A stretch of DNA of 64,000 nucleotides from Kordia sp039026955 (GTDB taxonomy: Bacteria > Bacteroidota > Bacteroidia > Flavobacteriales > Flavobacteriaceae), in contig JBCCLH010000010.1 in the NCBI GenBank assembly GCA_039026955.1, forward strand, positions 66,298-130,297. Reading direction: 5' to 3'. A program made the position numbers and the translations under genes. Positions 26,940-35,632 of this stretch are shown in pieces. Position 1 is the stretch's first letter, and every line of letters starts with the position of its first letter. The notes under the pieces were generated by a model. The model worked only from the letters and a program-made list of their open reading frames with translations, made no database searches and was not told where the DNA came from.

Positions 26940-27461
26940 ATGAAAAAATTATCTTTTGTATTGGTCGCATTCATCGCGATTTCCCTCTGTATTTCTTGTC
27001 AAAAAACAAAAAAGCTTTCCAACAGTGAAGATGTTGGTCCGTATGTTTTAGAGCTTTTGCGAAATTTTGATACTACCACACCAGAAGACTTTAAAAATAG
27101 TTTGTTTACGCTCGAAGAAATCAAAGCCTTTGGAGAAAAATACAAAGATTCTATTCCAGCAGAAGCTATACAAAGTATTGAATTGCTCAAAAAAGAAGCG
27201 TATGACAAACGCATCAACAGTGCATATGAAGATATCAAGAATGGCGGAGAAAATTATAATATTGATTGGAATGCTATTGATTTTTATCGTTTCAATTCAG
27301 ATAAACAAACAAATGGCGGATTAACAGGAATTCGAGGAGAATTGCAATTCACGTTTAATGATACCATCTATACAGTGAGAACGACAGCGTTGCTTATTGA
27401 AGAAAAATACATTCCTGTCATTGTGAATAGATTGCGTCAAAAGGAAAGAGTTCCAAAATAA
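26940..27461 (+). CDS. Tandem secreted protein family, member 4
   Basis: A 173-residue lipoprotein (lipobox CISC, then QKTKK). It shares GPYVLELLRNFDTTTPEDF, a segment with FTLEEIKAFGEKY, the motif IDWNAIDFYRF and a strand-rich end GELQFTFNDTIYTVRTTALLI. It is closest to member 5 (same IDWNAI/IKWNAI motif and a common DDKYIPFIIRQL / EEKYIPVIVNRL ending). Separated by 87 bases from member 3. Confidence 0.75.
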   Translation: MKKLSFVLVAFIAISLCISCQKTKKLSNSEDVGPYVLELLRNFDTTTPEDFKNSLFTLEEIKAFGEKYKDSIPAEAIQSIELLKKEAYDKRINSAYEDIKNGGENYNIDWNAIDFYRFNSDKQTNGGLTGIRGELQFTFNDTIYTVRTTALLIEEKYIPVIVNRLRQKERVPK

Positions 27462-27493
27462 TATTCCATTACAATAGTAACATCTAGCTTCTT

Positions 27494-28006
27494 ATGAAAA
27501 AAATAATATTCCTTTTTACAGCACTTTTGACAACATTTTCAGTCTATTGTCAAATCGATAAAAGAGCAGACACACCCGAAGCTGTGGGTACGTATACATT
27601 GAGCGTATTAAAAAGCTTGGATCATACGCCTGCCAAAGCATTCATCCACAAACTGCTTACGATTGAAGAATTGAAAGCGTATGTTGAAAAAAACGTAAGT
27701 ACGACGGAAAGCAATATTAAAGAACAAATCAATAGGCTAACCGTCACACAATACAATGAAAGAGTCACCGACGAATACAAAAGCTTAAAAGAGAAAGCCA
27801 CGGATTACAACATTAAATGGAATGCTATTGAATTTGTTGATTTTGAGTATGAAAAAGAAGAACAAGAAGGTTTTGAAGGAGTAAATGGAAAACTTATTTT
27901 TAAGCACAACGAAACCAAGTATCGAGTAAAAGTGGAAGCCTTTTTAATTGATGACAAATACATTCCATTTATCATCAGACAATTGATCCAAAGAGCAGAC
28001 GATTAA
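27494..28006 (+). CDS. Tandem secreted protein family, member 5
   Basis: A 170-residue secreted protein with an ordinary signal peptide (TTFSVYCQ) without a firm lipobox, unlike the other four members. Family points are GTYTLSVLKSLDHTPAKAF, LTIEELKAYVEK, IKWNAIEFVDFEYEKE and the end KLIFKHNETKYRVKVEAFLI. It closes the tandem array; its stop overlaps the stop of the convergent LOG-family gene by 4 bases. Confidence 0.75.
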   Translation: MKKIIFLFTALLTTFSVYCQIDKRADTPEAVGTYTLSVLKSLDHTPAKAFIHKLLTIEELKAYVEKNVSTTESNIKEQINRLTVTQYNERVTDEYKSLKEKATDYNIKWNAIEFVDFEYEKEEQEGFEGVNGKLIFKHNETKYRVKVEAFLIDDKYIPFIIRQLIQRADD

Positions 28007-28578
28007 TTTGTTTTCAGCCATTTTGGTGTGGCTTGGGGCACAAAGTTTTTCATGCGTTCCAACAACTTCGGAATGTCTTTTTCAATGATCAACATATCAA
28101 AATTCTTTTCTTTTAGTAATTGCTTTTGCATCATGGTGTGCATCATTGCGATGAGTTCGTCGTAATATCCATTGCTGTTTAAAATTGCCACAGGATGTTG
28201 TATTTGGGCTAACTGCAAGGCTGTAATCACTTCAAAAAGTTCTTCCATTGTTCCGAATCCGCCAGGCAAAGCAATGAATCCTTCTGCCAATTCAATCATT
28301 TTCATCTTACGTGCTACCATGGTTTGTGTGGTGTGTAACTCCGTCAAATCCGTATGTGCGATTTCTTTGCGTTTTAAAAACTCAGGAATCACACCAATGA
28401 CTTCTCCTCCATGCTCTAACGCAGCATTCGCAACTGTTCCCATAATTCCAATTTTGGAACCACCGTAAATCACTGTAATATTTTCTTGAGCTAATTTCTT
28501 TCCTAATTCCGCTGCATCTGCAACAATTTTCGGATCATTTCCGAGACTACTTCCGCAATAAATGGCGATGCTTTTCAT
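28003..28578 (-). CDS. LOG family protein (nucleotide 5'-monophosphate phosphoribohydrolase type)
   Basis: A 191-residue Rossmann-fold protein of the LOG/TIGR00730 family, which splits ribose 5-phosphate from nucleoside monophosphates. The signature PGGFGTMEELFEV-type segment is present (ALPGGFGTMEELFE), with the N-terminal IYCGSSLG and VYGGSKIGIMG-like (IYGGSKIGIMG) segments. Length is normal. The physiological role in bacteria is often nucleotide salvage; in some it makes cytokinins. It stands alone, convergent with the tandem secreted family. Confidence 0.93.
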   Translation of the reverse strand: MKSIAIYCGSSLGNDPKIVADAAELGKKLAQENITVIYGGSKIGIMGTVANAALEHGGEVIGVIPEFLKRKEIAHTDLTELHTTQTMVARKMKMIELAEGFIALPGGFGTMEELFEVITALQLAQIQHPVAILNSNGYYDELIAMMHTMMQKQLLKEKNFDMLIIEKDIPKLLERMKNFVPQATPKWLKTN

Positions 28579-28628
28579 GTTCTTTTTTTTGATTTGTTGA
28601 TTTGTTGATTTGTCTTTTTAGTTTGATT

Positions 28629-28731
28629 CGTCTTTGCGAGAATTTCATAGAAATTCGTGGCAATCTGTTTCTTTCGAAGACTAATTCTGCTTTGATTTAG
28701 ACAGATTACCGCGCTTGCGCTCGTAATGACG
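28629..28731. repeat. REP-like palindromic repeat
   Basis: Arms CGTCTTTGCGAG (28629-28640) and CTCGTAATGACG (28720-28731), plus inner arms GGCAATCTGT and ACAGATTACC, form an imperfect inverted repeat. Sequences of the CGTCATTGCGAG kind are a well-known dispersed repeat class of Bacteroidota. A half copy lies near 44172-44202. Confidence 0.7.
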
Positions 28732-28800
28732 TATCAAACTTTTTATCAAAATTACCTGCTCTTGTCTTAGAAATCGAACTGACGTCTAGAATTCAAATCG

Positions 28801-29673
28801 TTATTTACTTCCATAAATCATCCGATCCACTCCAAAAATATCTTTTCGCAACTCAATATTTTGAAACTGCTTTTCTTCCAACAACAACACCATTTCATTA
28901 CCCAAATACTGATTGATTTCAAAATACAAACTTCCAGCCTTTTTTAGATGATTTTTGGCCAAATCCGCAATCACATCATAAAATAACAGCGGATTGTCAT
29001 CTTTTACAAATAAAGCGGAATCGGGTTCGTATGCCAAGACATTCTTACGCATTGCTGCTTTATCTAAATTCCGTACGTACGGCGGATTTGATACAATGAT
29101 ATCAAACAAAAGTTTATCTTCCCCGAAAACATTCAAATCGCTTAAAGACAATACATCTGCTTGTACAAATTCAACTACAACCTGATTTTTTGCTGCATTT
29201 GTTTGTGCTACTTTTAACGCTGCTGCAGAAATGTCTAAAGCATACACGTTTGCATTTGTTATATTTTTCTTCAATGCAATCGGAATGCAACCACTTCCCG
29301 TTCCGATATCTAAAATGTTGAGTGTTTCTGTTTGGGAATTTTTTGAAACCTCATTGAGAATCCATTGCACCAATTCTTCGGTTTCAGGTCGCGGAATTAA
29401 AGTATGCTCATTCACAACGAAATCCAATCCAAAAAAATGAGCTTTTCCCAGAATATGCTGAATGGGCTTTTCTAGTTTCAGTTCATTCAATGCAGCAAAC
29501 AAAGGTGTTTCTTGTGCTTTAGTAATTACATACGAAGGATCTAACGCCAACGCAAAACGTTCCAAATCGAAATACGCTTCGGTCAACATAAAAAAGAAAC
29601 TATCCACTTCATTTTTACCGTAGATTTTGTCTAGTTCTTTGTGAAATATGTTTTGTATGTCTTTTAGTAGCAA
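28801..29673 (-). CDS. prmC: Release factor glutamine methyltransferase PrmC (HemK)
   Basis: A 290-residue SAM-dependent methyltransferase that methylates the GGQ glutamine of peptide chain release factors. It has the SAM motif LDIGTGSGCIPIAL, the catalytic NPPY motif (SNPPYVRN) and the FFGLDFVVN ... LIPRPETEELV segment of the N-terminal part. The visible start is a TTG at 29673, and directly upstream on this strand begins a (AAAACCC)n array that is free of stop codons, so no ATG is available near the expected N-terminus (LLLKDIQNIFHKELDK). The repeat therefore reaches the start codon itself. Confidence 0.95.
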   Translation of the reverse strand: MLLKDIQNIFHKELDKIYGKNEVDSFFFMLTEAYFDLERFALALDPSYVITKAQETPLFAALNELKLEKPIQHILGKAHFFGLDFVVNEHTLIPRPETEELVQWILNEVSKNSQTETLNILDIGTGSGCIPIALKKNITNANVYALDISAAALKVAQTNAAKNQVVVEFVQADVLSLSDLNVFGEDKLLFDIIVSNPPYVRNLDKAAMRKNVLAYEPDSALFVKDDNPLLFYDVIADLAKNHLKKAGSLYFEINQYLGNEMVLLLEEKQFQNIELRKDIFGVDRMIYGSK

Positions 29674-29720
29674 GGGTTTTGGGTTTTGGGTTTTGGGTTT
29701 TGGGTTTTGGGTTTTGGGTT
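29674..29720. repeat. (GGGTTTT)n telomere-like array, copy 1
   Basis: Six full GGGTTTT units and a partial seventh abut the start codon of prmC. On the plus strand the G-runs of three, spaced by four T, could form a G-quadruplex; on the mRNA side of prmC the leader would read as AAAACCC repeats. Confidence 0.95.
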
Positions 29721-30459
29721 AAATGTACTTTTTCATTTTATATTTTGAGTTTTACATTTTACATTTTTCTTCGTTTGTTTTCAGTTGGTCGCTTCGCTCG
29801 GTTGTCGGTTGTCAGTTGTGAGTTAGTTTCAAAGTATAAACTCATAAACCTATAAGCTTATCAACTTCTTATTTGTTTATTTGTTTTTCGTCAATTTGTT
29901 GATTTGTCCTTTGATTGAACATTCAAAATTCAACATATAAAATTTACAATATCATTCATCAGTCTCTTCAAACAATCAGATTTCACTAGGAAAATATACT
30001 AATCCCTAATACCTACACAAACACTTTTTCATTTTATATTTTGTGTTTTATATTTTAAATTTTGTGATTCAGTTGTTGTCGGTTGTCGGTTGTGAGTTGT
30101 GAGTGGAGCTATTCTTTGAAAATTCTCAATACTCAATACTAATATCTAAAAGCTATAACAACACTTTTTCATTTTATATTTTGAGTTTTACATTTTTCTT
30201 CATTTGTTATCGGTTGTCGGTTGCAAGTTATTTGTTTCAACACTAAACTCATAAACTAATAAACTTCTCAACTTCTTTGTTGTTTATTTGTGGATTCGTT
30301 CATTTGTTTTTTGACGGTACTTGAGAATTAATTTAAAATTCAAAACTTAACATTCAAAATTCAACATTCAACATAGAAATTTCATTATTCATTCGGTTAT
30401 TCAAAAAACAAAACCAAACTAGGAAATCATACTAATACCTAATACCAAAAACCTAACAC
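29721..30459. repeat. Intergenic repeat block A (direct repeat with block B)
   Basis: No gene. The block is largely repeated at 31013-31560 with the same words in the same order. The best conserved section runs from about 29827 to 30047 and recurs at about 31108-31327; the part with AAACTCATAAACTAATAAAC and TTTTTTGACGGTACTT at 30242-30320 recurs near 31368-31445. Confidence 0.8.
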
Positions 30460-30936
30460 CTATAAATCCTTGATCATCCAAACATCACAAGAGTAATGTC
30501 CCGTAGCGCCGAGTGGTTTTTCTAAATGTTGAAATCCGAAGAGTTCGTAAATATGAATGGCGGCTTTAAATTTTGGCGACGATTCCAAGTAACATTGTGT
30601 GTATCCAAATTCTTTGGCAGCTTCCAAACAATGTGCAAACATCTTTTTCCCGTAGCCTTTTCCTCTGGTTTTGGATAAAAAATACATTTTCTGTAATTCG
30701 CAGACATTGTCTTGATTGTCTCGCAATTGCTTAATTCCCGCGCCACCAAGTACTTCTCCATTTTCTTCAATCACAAAATAGACTTCGCGTTCGCCTTGGT
30801 ACGCTTCATACATCGCATCTGTTTCAGGATCTTCGTAAGCAGTTCCGACTTTGGGCATGTCAAACTCGGGAATCACAGAACGAATGCAAGCTGCCATCGC
30901 AGGATTGTCTTTAGGTTGTATTTTTCGTATGATCAT
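30460..30936 (-). CDS. GNAT family N-acetyltransferase
   Basis: A 158-residue acetyltransferase of the GNAT fold. The acetyl-CoA binding motif is RGKGYGKKMF, preceded by the strand CELQKMYFL and followed by YLESSPKFKAAIHIYELFGF, typical of the PhnO/YafP-like small GNATs. Substrate unknown. The ATG at 30936 is 8 bases from a (AAAACCC)n array, and the gene is bracketed by two long direct repeats, so it may have been inserted or copied as part of a repeat-bounded unit. Confidence 0.88.
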   Translation of the reverse strand: MIIRKIQPKDNPAMAACIRSVIPEFDMPKVGTAYEDPETDAMYEAYQGEREVYFVIEENGEVLGGAGIKQLRDNQDNVCELQKMYFLSKTRGKGYGKKMFAHCLEAAKEFGYTQCYLESSPKFKAAIHIYELFGFQHLEKPLGATGHYSCDVWMIKDL

Positions 30937-30944
30937 TTTTTGTT

Positions 30945-31012
30945 GGGTTTTGGGTTTTGGGTTTTGGGTTTTGGGTTTTGGGTTTTGGGTTTTGGGTTTT
31001 GGGTTTTGGGTT
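30945..31012. repeat. (GGGTTTT)n telomere-like array, copy 2
   Basis: Nine full GGGTTTT units and a partial tenth, 8 bases upstream of the GNAT start codon. Like copy 1 it ends GGGTTAAA and is followed by ACTTTTTCATTTTA, so the two arrays belong to the same repeat block. Confidence 0.95.
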
Positions 31013-31724
31013 AAAGATACTTTTTCATTTTACATTTTGTGTTCTATATTTTAAATTTTGTGATTAAGTTGTTGTCAGTTGTCGGTTGTGAGTTGTCAGT
31101 TGTGAGTTAGTTTCAAAGTATAAACTCATAAACCTATAAACTTATCAACTTCTTAACTGTTTATTTGTTTTTCGTCAATTTGTTGATTTGTCCTTTGATT
31201 GAACATTCAAAATTTATCATCTAAAATTTACAATATCATTCATCAGTCTCTTCAAACAATCAGATTTCACTAGGAAAATATACTAATCCCTAATCCCTAC
31301 ACAAACACTTTTTCATTTTATATTTTGTGATTCAGTTGTTGTCGGTTGTAAAGTATTTGTTTCAACACTAAACTCATAAACTAATGAACTTCTCAACTTC
31401 TTTATTGTTTATTTATCGATTCGTCCATTTGTTTTTTGACGGTACTTAAGAATTAATTTAAAATTCAAAACTCAACATTCAACATATAAAACTTGTTATT
31501 CGTGAGTCTATTCAAAAAATTAGATTTCACTGGGAAATATACTAATGCCTAATACCTAATTCACAATATTGATTTGTCTTTTCTATTCATTATTGATTTT
31601 ATTTCGAAATTAATTCAAAGTTCAACATTTAGCATTCAACATTCTATTCCATTATTCTTTATTTTATAGATATATTAATTTGTTCTTTGAAAAAGTCTCA
31701 ATACTCAGTACTAACATCTCAATA
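31013..31724. repeat. Intergenic repeat block B (direct repeat with block A)
   Basis: No gene. Same vocabulary and order as block A, with some internal deletions. The last part (31560-31724) shows only further short words of the AATTCAAAGTTCAACA and CAATACTCAGTACTAACA kind. Confidence 0.8.
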
Positions 31725-32300
31725 CTAATCTTTAACAACAATATCATAATTAACAAGCAATCCATGAATTTCCTTACGGGAGAATTTGGTTTTTTTCAAT
31801 TGATTCTGTGTCGGATCAATCGTGTAATTGCGTGCCGTTGTGAAATCTGCTTTTTCTAAATTTGTTTGCTCAAAACTCGCATCTTTTAAATCGCAATCGT
31901 CAAATACGGAACTTTCCAAATTGGTCTCTGTAAAATCTACATTTTTCAAGCTTGAACTACGAAACGTTGTTTGCTTAATTGTCAGTGCTGCGAAGGATGC
32001 CAACTCCAAATTACAACCAATAAAATTCACCGAAAACATAAAATCATTACACAAACTAAAATCCACACCCAACAACTTACAATTCAAAAAATTGACCTCA
32101 TTAAACGACGTACTTTTCATCTTTGCATTCGTCAAATCGCAAGTATCAAACGTACATTCCAAAAAAGTCACAACTGCCATATCTACATTTTCAAACTTAC
32201 AATTCACAAAGGTACAATTGTCATATTCGCCTTTCGGGAACGCTTGTTGGGTGAAATCAATTTGTGTAAAAGTTTGATCTTGGTGGAATTCTTGACTCAT
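31725..32300 (-). CDS. Qnr-like pentapeptide repeat protein
   Basis: A 191-residue right-handed quadrilateral beta-helix protein of pentapeptide repeats (A(D/N)LXX pattern): CTFVNCKFENVDM, CDLTNAKMKSTSF, CKLLGVDFSLCNDF, SSLKNVDFTETNLESSVF and DCDLKDASFEQTNLEKADF. Size, two-coil architecture and the C-terminal tail (KEIHGLLVNYDIVV) are like the Qnr/MfpA group that mimic DNA and protect DNA gyrase from quinolones. Whether it protects gyrase is not shown; many chromosomal homologues have unknown roles. Confidence 0.85.
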   Translation of the reverse strand: MSQEFHQDQTFTQIDFTQQAFPKGEYDNCTFVNCKFENVDMAVVTFLECTFDTCDLTNAKMKSTSFNEVNFLNCKLLGVDFSLCNDFMFSVNFIGCNLELASFAALTIKQTTFRSSSLKNVDFTETNLESSVFDDCDLKDASFEQTNLEKADFTTARNYTIDPTQNQLKKTKFSRKEIHGLLVNYDIVVKD

Positions 32301-32536
32301 TTTGTATACGCTTCAGATAGAAATTGTGTAGTTTTGCGATGCCGTGAAGATACTGATTTTGTGCTAATTTTAGTTGTTGGTTGATCGTTGTTTGTTGTTG
32401 GCACCAATGTGCGAATTATAAAACGCTACTTCGAGTGTGCTGAACTTGATTCAGTAGCTATTGAGAAGTGCTATAATTCAATTGTTTACAAGATAAAATT
32501 CTTCACTTCTGAATATCTTAATTTTGATTTGTTCGC
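32301..32536. repeat. Gap with a REP-like fragment
   Basis: No gene. Around 32424-32475 the words CTACTTCGAGTGTGCTGAAC and TTGATTCAGTAGCTATTGAG belong to the same dispersed repeat as sequence near 44435-44480. Confidence 0.5.
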
Positions 32537-32998
32537 ATGAAAAAACTGTTTATTATTCCTTTACTTCTACTTTTTATAAGTTGTAGCGTCAGCGAAAAAC
32601 CATTGTTTGTTAAGGTTGATAATGTGAAAGTCCTATCTTCTACGTTAGAAAATATTGTGCTGACCGCAGATGCATTCTTTATCAATAAAAACGATATTGG
32701 TGGAAGTCTGGAAACTAAAAATATTGATGTGATTGTAAACGATGTAAATGTTGCTCAGATGAGTTCAGAAGTGTTTGATGTTCCTGCGGCTGAAGAGTTC
32801 ACCGTTCCACTCAAAGTAGTGATTCCCACAAAAAAAGTATTTGGCAGCAATGAAAATGGTATTTTAGGCGGAATTTTGAATAGTATTATTAATAAGAAAA
32901 TTACGGTTCAATATAAAGGCATCATCACGTTTACCAAATTAGGTTTTTCGTATGATTATGAAGTCGATGAAACACAAGAAGTAAAAATCAAAATCTAG
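32537..32998 (+). CDS. LEA14-like lipoprotein
   Basis: A 153-residue lipoprotein (lipobox LFISC, then SVSEKP) with a water-stress/LEA type 2 domain: the pattern of an immunoglobulin-like beta-sandwich (VKVDNVKVLSSTLENIVLTA; ADAFFINKNDIGGSLETKN; FTVPLKVVIP) matches such domains in Bacteroidota. Its stop overlaps the GTG start of ribD by one base. The link to riboflavin synthesis is only positional. Confidence 0.75.
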   Translation: MKKLFIIPLLLLFISCSVSEKPLFVKVDNVKVLSSTLENIVLTADAFFINKNDIGGSLETKNIDVIVNDVNVAQMSSEVFDVPAAEEFTVPLKVVIPTKKVFGSNENGILGGILNSIINKKITVQYKGIITFTKLGFSYDYEVDETQEVKIKI

Positions 32999-34044
32999 TG
33001 GCTACAACACACGAAACATATATGAAACGCTGTCTGCAATTGGCAGCAAATGGCTTACCAGCAGCAATACCAAATCCATCTGTGGGTGCTGTCATTGTGC
33101 ATAATGATGTGATTATTGGCGAAGGATATACGAGCGCATACGGCGGAAGTCATGCAGAAGTGAATGCGGTGAATTCAGTAGAAGATAAATCGCTATTGAA
33201 AGAAGCGACGATTTATGTCTCACTTGAACCCTGTAGTCATTTTGGAAAAACGCCGCCGTGTAGTGATTTAATCATCAGACATCAAATTCCGAAAGTAGTC
33301 ATTGGTACAATTGATCCTTTTGCAAAAGTAGCGGGACGCGGAATTAAAAAGTTACAAGATGCTGGTTGTGAAGTTATTTTAGATGTGTTGAAAGACGAAT
33401 GTATCGCTTCTAACAAACGATTTTTTACGTTTCATGAGCACAAACGTCCGTATATTATTTTGAAATGGGCGCAGACCCAAGAAGGTTTTATTGATAAGAT
33501 TCGAAACGAAAACGATCCTGTACAACCCAATTGGATTACCAACGAATATTCGCGTCAGCTTGTACACAAATGGCGCAGTGAAGAAGCTGCAATTTTGGTG
33601 GGAACAAATACCGCAATCACAGACAATCCGAAACTAAATACCCGCGATTGGTATGGGAACAATCCTGTCCGTGTTGTTTTGGATAGAACGATGCGCATTC
33701 CACAAGATTATAGTTTGTTTGATGAATCTGTAAAAACAATTGTGATTACAGAGCAAGAGAAAGTTTCTACAGAAAAGCTAATCTTTGAAGCGATTGATTT
33801 TTCAGAAAATATAGCACAACAAATCTGCGATATTTTATACCGTCACAATTTACAATCTGTGATCATTGAAGGCGGCAGACAAACACTACAAACCTTTATC
33901 GATGCAAATTTATGGGATGAAGCGCGCATTTTCACAGGAAAAGTTTCGTTCCACAATGGCGTTGAAGGACCAATTTGGAGTGGAACTTTACAATCCAACA
34001 CCATCATTTTAGACAACTTACTACAAACATTTACCAATGATTAA
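32998..34044 (+). CDS. ribD: Bifunctional riboflavin deaminase/reductase RibD
   Basis: A 348-residue enzyme doing steps two and three of riboflavin synthesis: deamination of the pyrimidine and reduction of its ribosyl chain. Residues 1-145 are the zinc deaminase with HAEVNAV and PCSHFGKTPPCSD; residues 150-348 are the reductase with VGTNTAITDNPKLNTRDW and IIEGGRQTLQTF. The start is GTG at 32998 (MATTHETYMKRC), matching the usual family beginning; the ATG at 33022 would lose a few residues. The C-terminus overlaps the HAD gene by 8 bases. No FMN riboswitch is seen upstream. Confidence 0.96.
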   Translation: MATTHETYMKRCLQLAANGLPAAIPNPSVGAVIVHNDVIIGEGYTSAYGGSHAEVNAVNSVEDKSLLKEATIYVSLEPCSHFGKTPPCSDLIIRHQIPKVVIGTIDPFAKVAGRGIKKLQDAGCEVILDVLKDECIASNKRFFTFHEHKRPYIILKWAQTQEGFIDKIRNENDPVQPNWITNEYSRQLVHKWRSEEAAILVGTNTAITDNPKLNTRDWYGNNPVRVVLDRTMRIPQDYSLFDESVKTIVITEQEKVSTEKLIFEAIDFSENIAQQICDILYRHNLQSVIIEGGRQTLQTFIDANLWDEARIFTGKVSFHNGVEGPIWSGTLQSNTIILDNLLQTFTND

Positions 34045-34651
34045 AAATATAATTTTCGACTACGGAGACATCTTTATCAATCTCGATAAACCTGCTACGC
34101 AACAAGAACTTCGCAAATTAGGTGTGGACGATTTTACACCTGAAATGGTTGCGACCAATCAAGCATATGAAAAAGGATTGATCTCCACAGACGAATTTGT
34201 CAATTTTTATCATAAACAATTTCCACATGCTACCAAAGAAGCTTTAGTTGATGCATGGAATGCGATTCTAAAAGATTTTCCAAAACATCGGTTGGAATTT
34301 ATCAAAAAGCTGGCACAAGAAAACAACTACAGACTCTTTATCTTAAGCAATACAAACGATTTGCATATTTCGTGGATTCAGGAAGATTGGGGCATGGAAT
34401 TGTATACAGAGTTTAAAAATTGTTTTGAGCAATTCTATTTATCGCATGAAATTCACTTTCGCAAACCTAATGTTGATATCTACGAATTTGTTCTCAACGA
34501 AAATAATTTAAAAGCCAAAGAAACAATCTTTATTGACGATACGGCAGAAAACACGGAATCCGCAGCGACACTCGGAATTCATGTTTGGAATTTGATTCCA
34601 GGCGAAGAAGACATCGTTGAGCTATTCACTCATAAAAAAGAATTATTTTGA
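34037..34651 (+). CDS. HAD-family hydrolase (YihX/IA variant type)
   Basis: A 204-residue haloacid dehalogenase-like phosphatase. Motif I is FDYGDIFINLD, in which the position of the second acid of the usual DxD is Gly, as in the YihX-like subgroup; motif II is LFILSNTND and motif III/IV is RKPNVDIYEF with FIDDTAENTESA. The substrate is probably a small phosphorylated sugar or, given the position after ribD, a riboflavin pathway phosphate; this second idea is only positional. It overlaps ribD by 8 and the EamA gene by 4 bases. Confidence 0.9.
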   Translation: MIKNIIFDYGDIFINLDKPATQQELRKLGVDDFTPEMVATNQAYEKGLISTDEFVNFYHKQFPHATKEALVDAWNAILKDFPKHRLEFIKKLAQENNYRLFILSNTNDLHISWIQEDWGMELYTEFKNCFEQFYLSHEIHFRKPNVDIYEFVLNENNLKAKETIFIDDTAENTESAATLGIHVWNLIPGEEDIVELFTHKKELF

Positions 34652-35511
34652 TTTATCTCGCGCTCAGTGTTCTTATTTCCAGTTCGTTATTTGTCATTTT
34701 TAAGTTGTTTGATAAATATAAAGTCAACACATTTCAAGCAATTGTCATCAACTATTTGGCGGCTTTTTGTTGTGGGTTTTTCTTTTATGGCGATGGAATT
34801 ACGATTACCGAAATTACACGACGTCCGTGGATGACAGGCGCCGTTGCATTAGGTTTTCTTTTTATTGCTGTTTTTATTCTGATGGCACTCACCGCGCAAC
34901 GCAACGGATTGTCCGTCGCTTCTGTAGCCAGCAAAATGTCGGTAGTGATTCCTGTGATTTTTGCGGTGATTGTGTATCAAGAAAAGGTAAGTCTGCTAAA
35001 GATTATCGGAATCATTTTAGCGCTGCTCGCGGTGTATTTAACCACTGTAAAAAATGACGGCAGCAATTCGTTTGATCGCAAAAAATTACTCTTCCCAATT
35101 TTGGTATTTCTAGGTTCTGGAATTATTGATACTGCCATTAAATATGTTGAAACGAGACATTTGGTAGACGGCGAAGTTCCTATCTTTTCTGCAGCTATTT
35201 TTGGTTGTGCTTGTTTGGTGGGAATTGTCGTTGCAATCATTCGTAGAGATGTAAAAATTTCAAGAAAAACCATTATTGGAGGAATTGCGCTTGGGATACC
35301 GAATTTCTATTCGATCATCTTTTTATTAAAAGCCTTACGACCGGAAAATTTAGGCGATAGTTCTACCGTTTTTCCCATCAACAATGTAGCAATCGTAATG
35401 CTTTCTACGATATTTGGTATTATTATATTTAAAGAAAAGCTTATCGCAAAAAACTGGATTGGAATTGCCATTGCAATAATTAGTATTGCTATGATTGCGG
35501 TTTCGGCGTAA
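34648..35511 (+). CDS. EamA/DMT family transporter
   Basis: A 287-residue protein with ten membrane helices of the drug/metabolite transporter (EamA) family, built from two five-helix repeats; the second ends with FGIIIFKEKLIAKNWIGIAI, matching the first half VIVYQEKVSLLKIIGIILAL. The start is TTG at 34648, inside the stop of the HAD gene (TTGA overlap); homologues begin with the same IYLALS sequence, so it is likely right. Substrate unknown. Confidence 0.88.
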   Translation: MIYLALSVLISSSLFVIFKLFDKYKVNTFQAIVINYLAAFCCGFFFYGDGITITEITRRPWMTGAVALGFLFIAVFILMALTAQRNGLSVASVASKMSVVIPVIFAVIVYQEKVSLLKIIGIILALLAVYLTTVKNDGSNSFDRKKLLFPILVFLGSGIIDTAIKYVETRHLVDGEVPIFSAAIFGCACLVGIVVAIIRRDVKISRKTIIGGIALGIPNFYSIIFLLKALRPENLGDSSTVFPINNVAIVMLSTIFGIIIFKEKLIAKNWIGIAIAIISIAMIAVSA

Positions 35512-35632
35512 ATTCCATCTCAAGGAAAGACATTAAAATAAAAGCTGCACTTTGACTTTGCAGAAGATTATAGTACTTTTAAATCGCTAATCACATTTTT
35601 GCACCATCGCTTACAGTCAAAAATAACAACAC

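Noticed and set aside
30712..31014. Open frames running into the GGGTTTT array
   Set aside because: They are antisense to the GNAT gene and end in a repeat without stops, so they are artefacts.
32301..32997. FMN riboswitch in front of ribD
   Set aside because: ribD starts at the stop of a lipoprotein gene and the upstream sequence has no RFN-like conserved stems.
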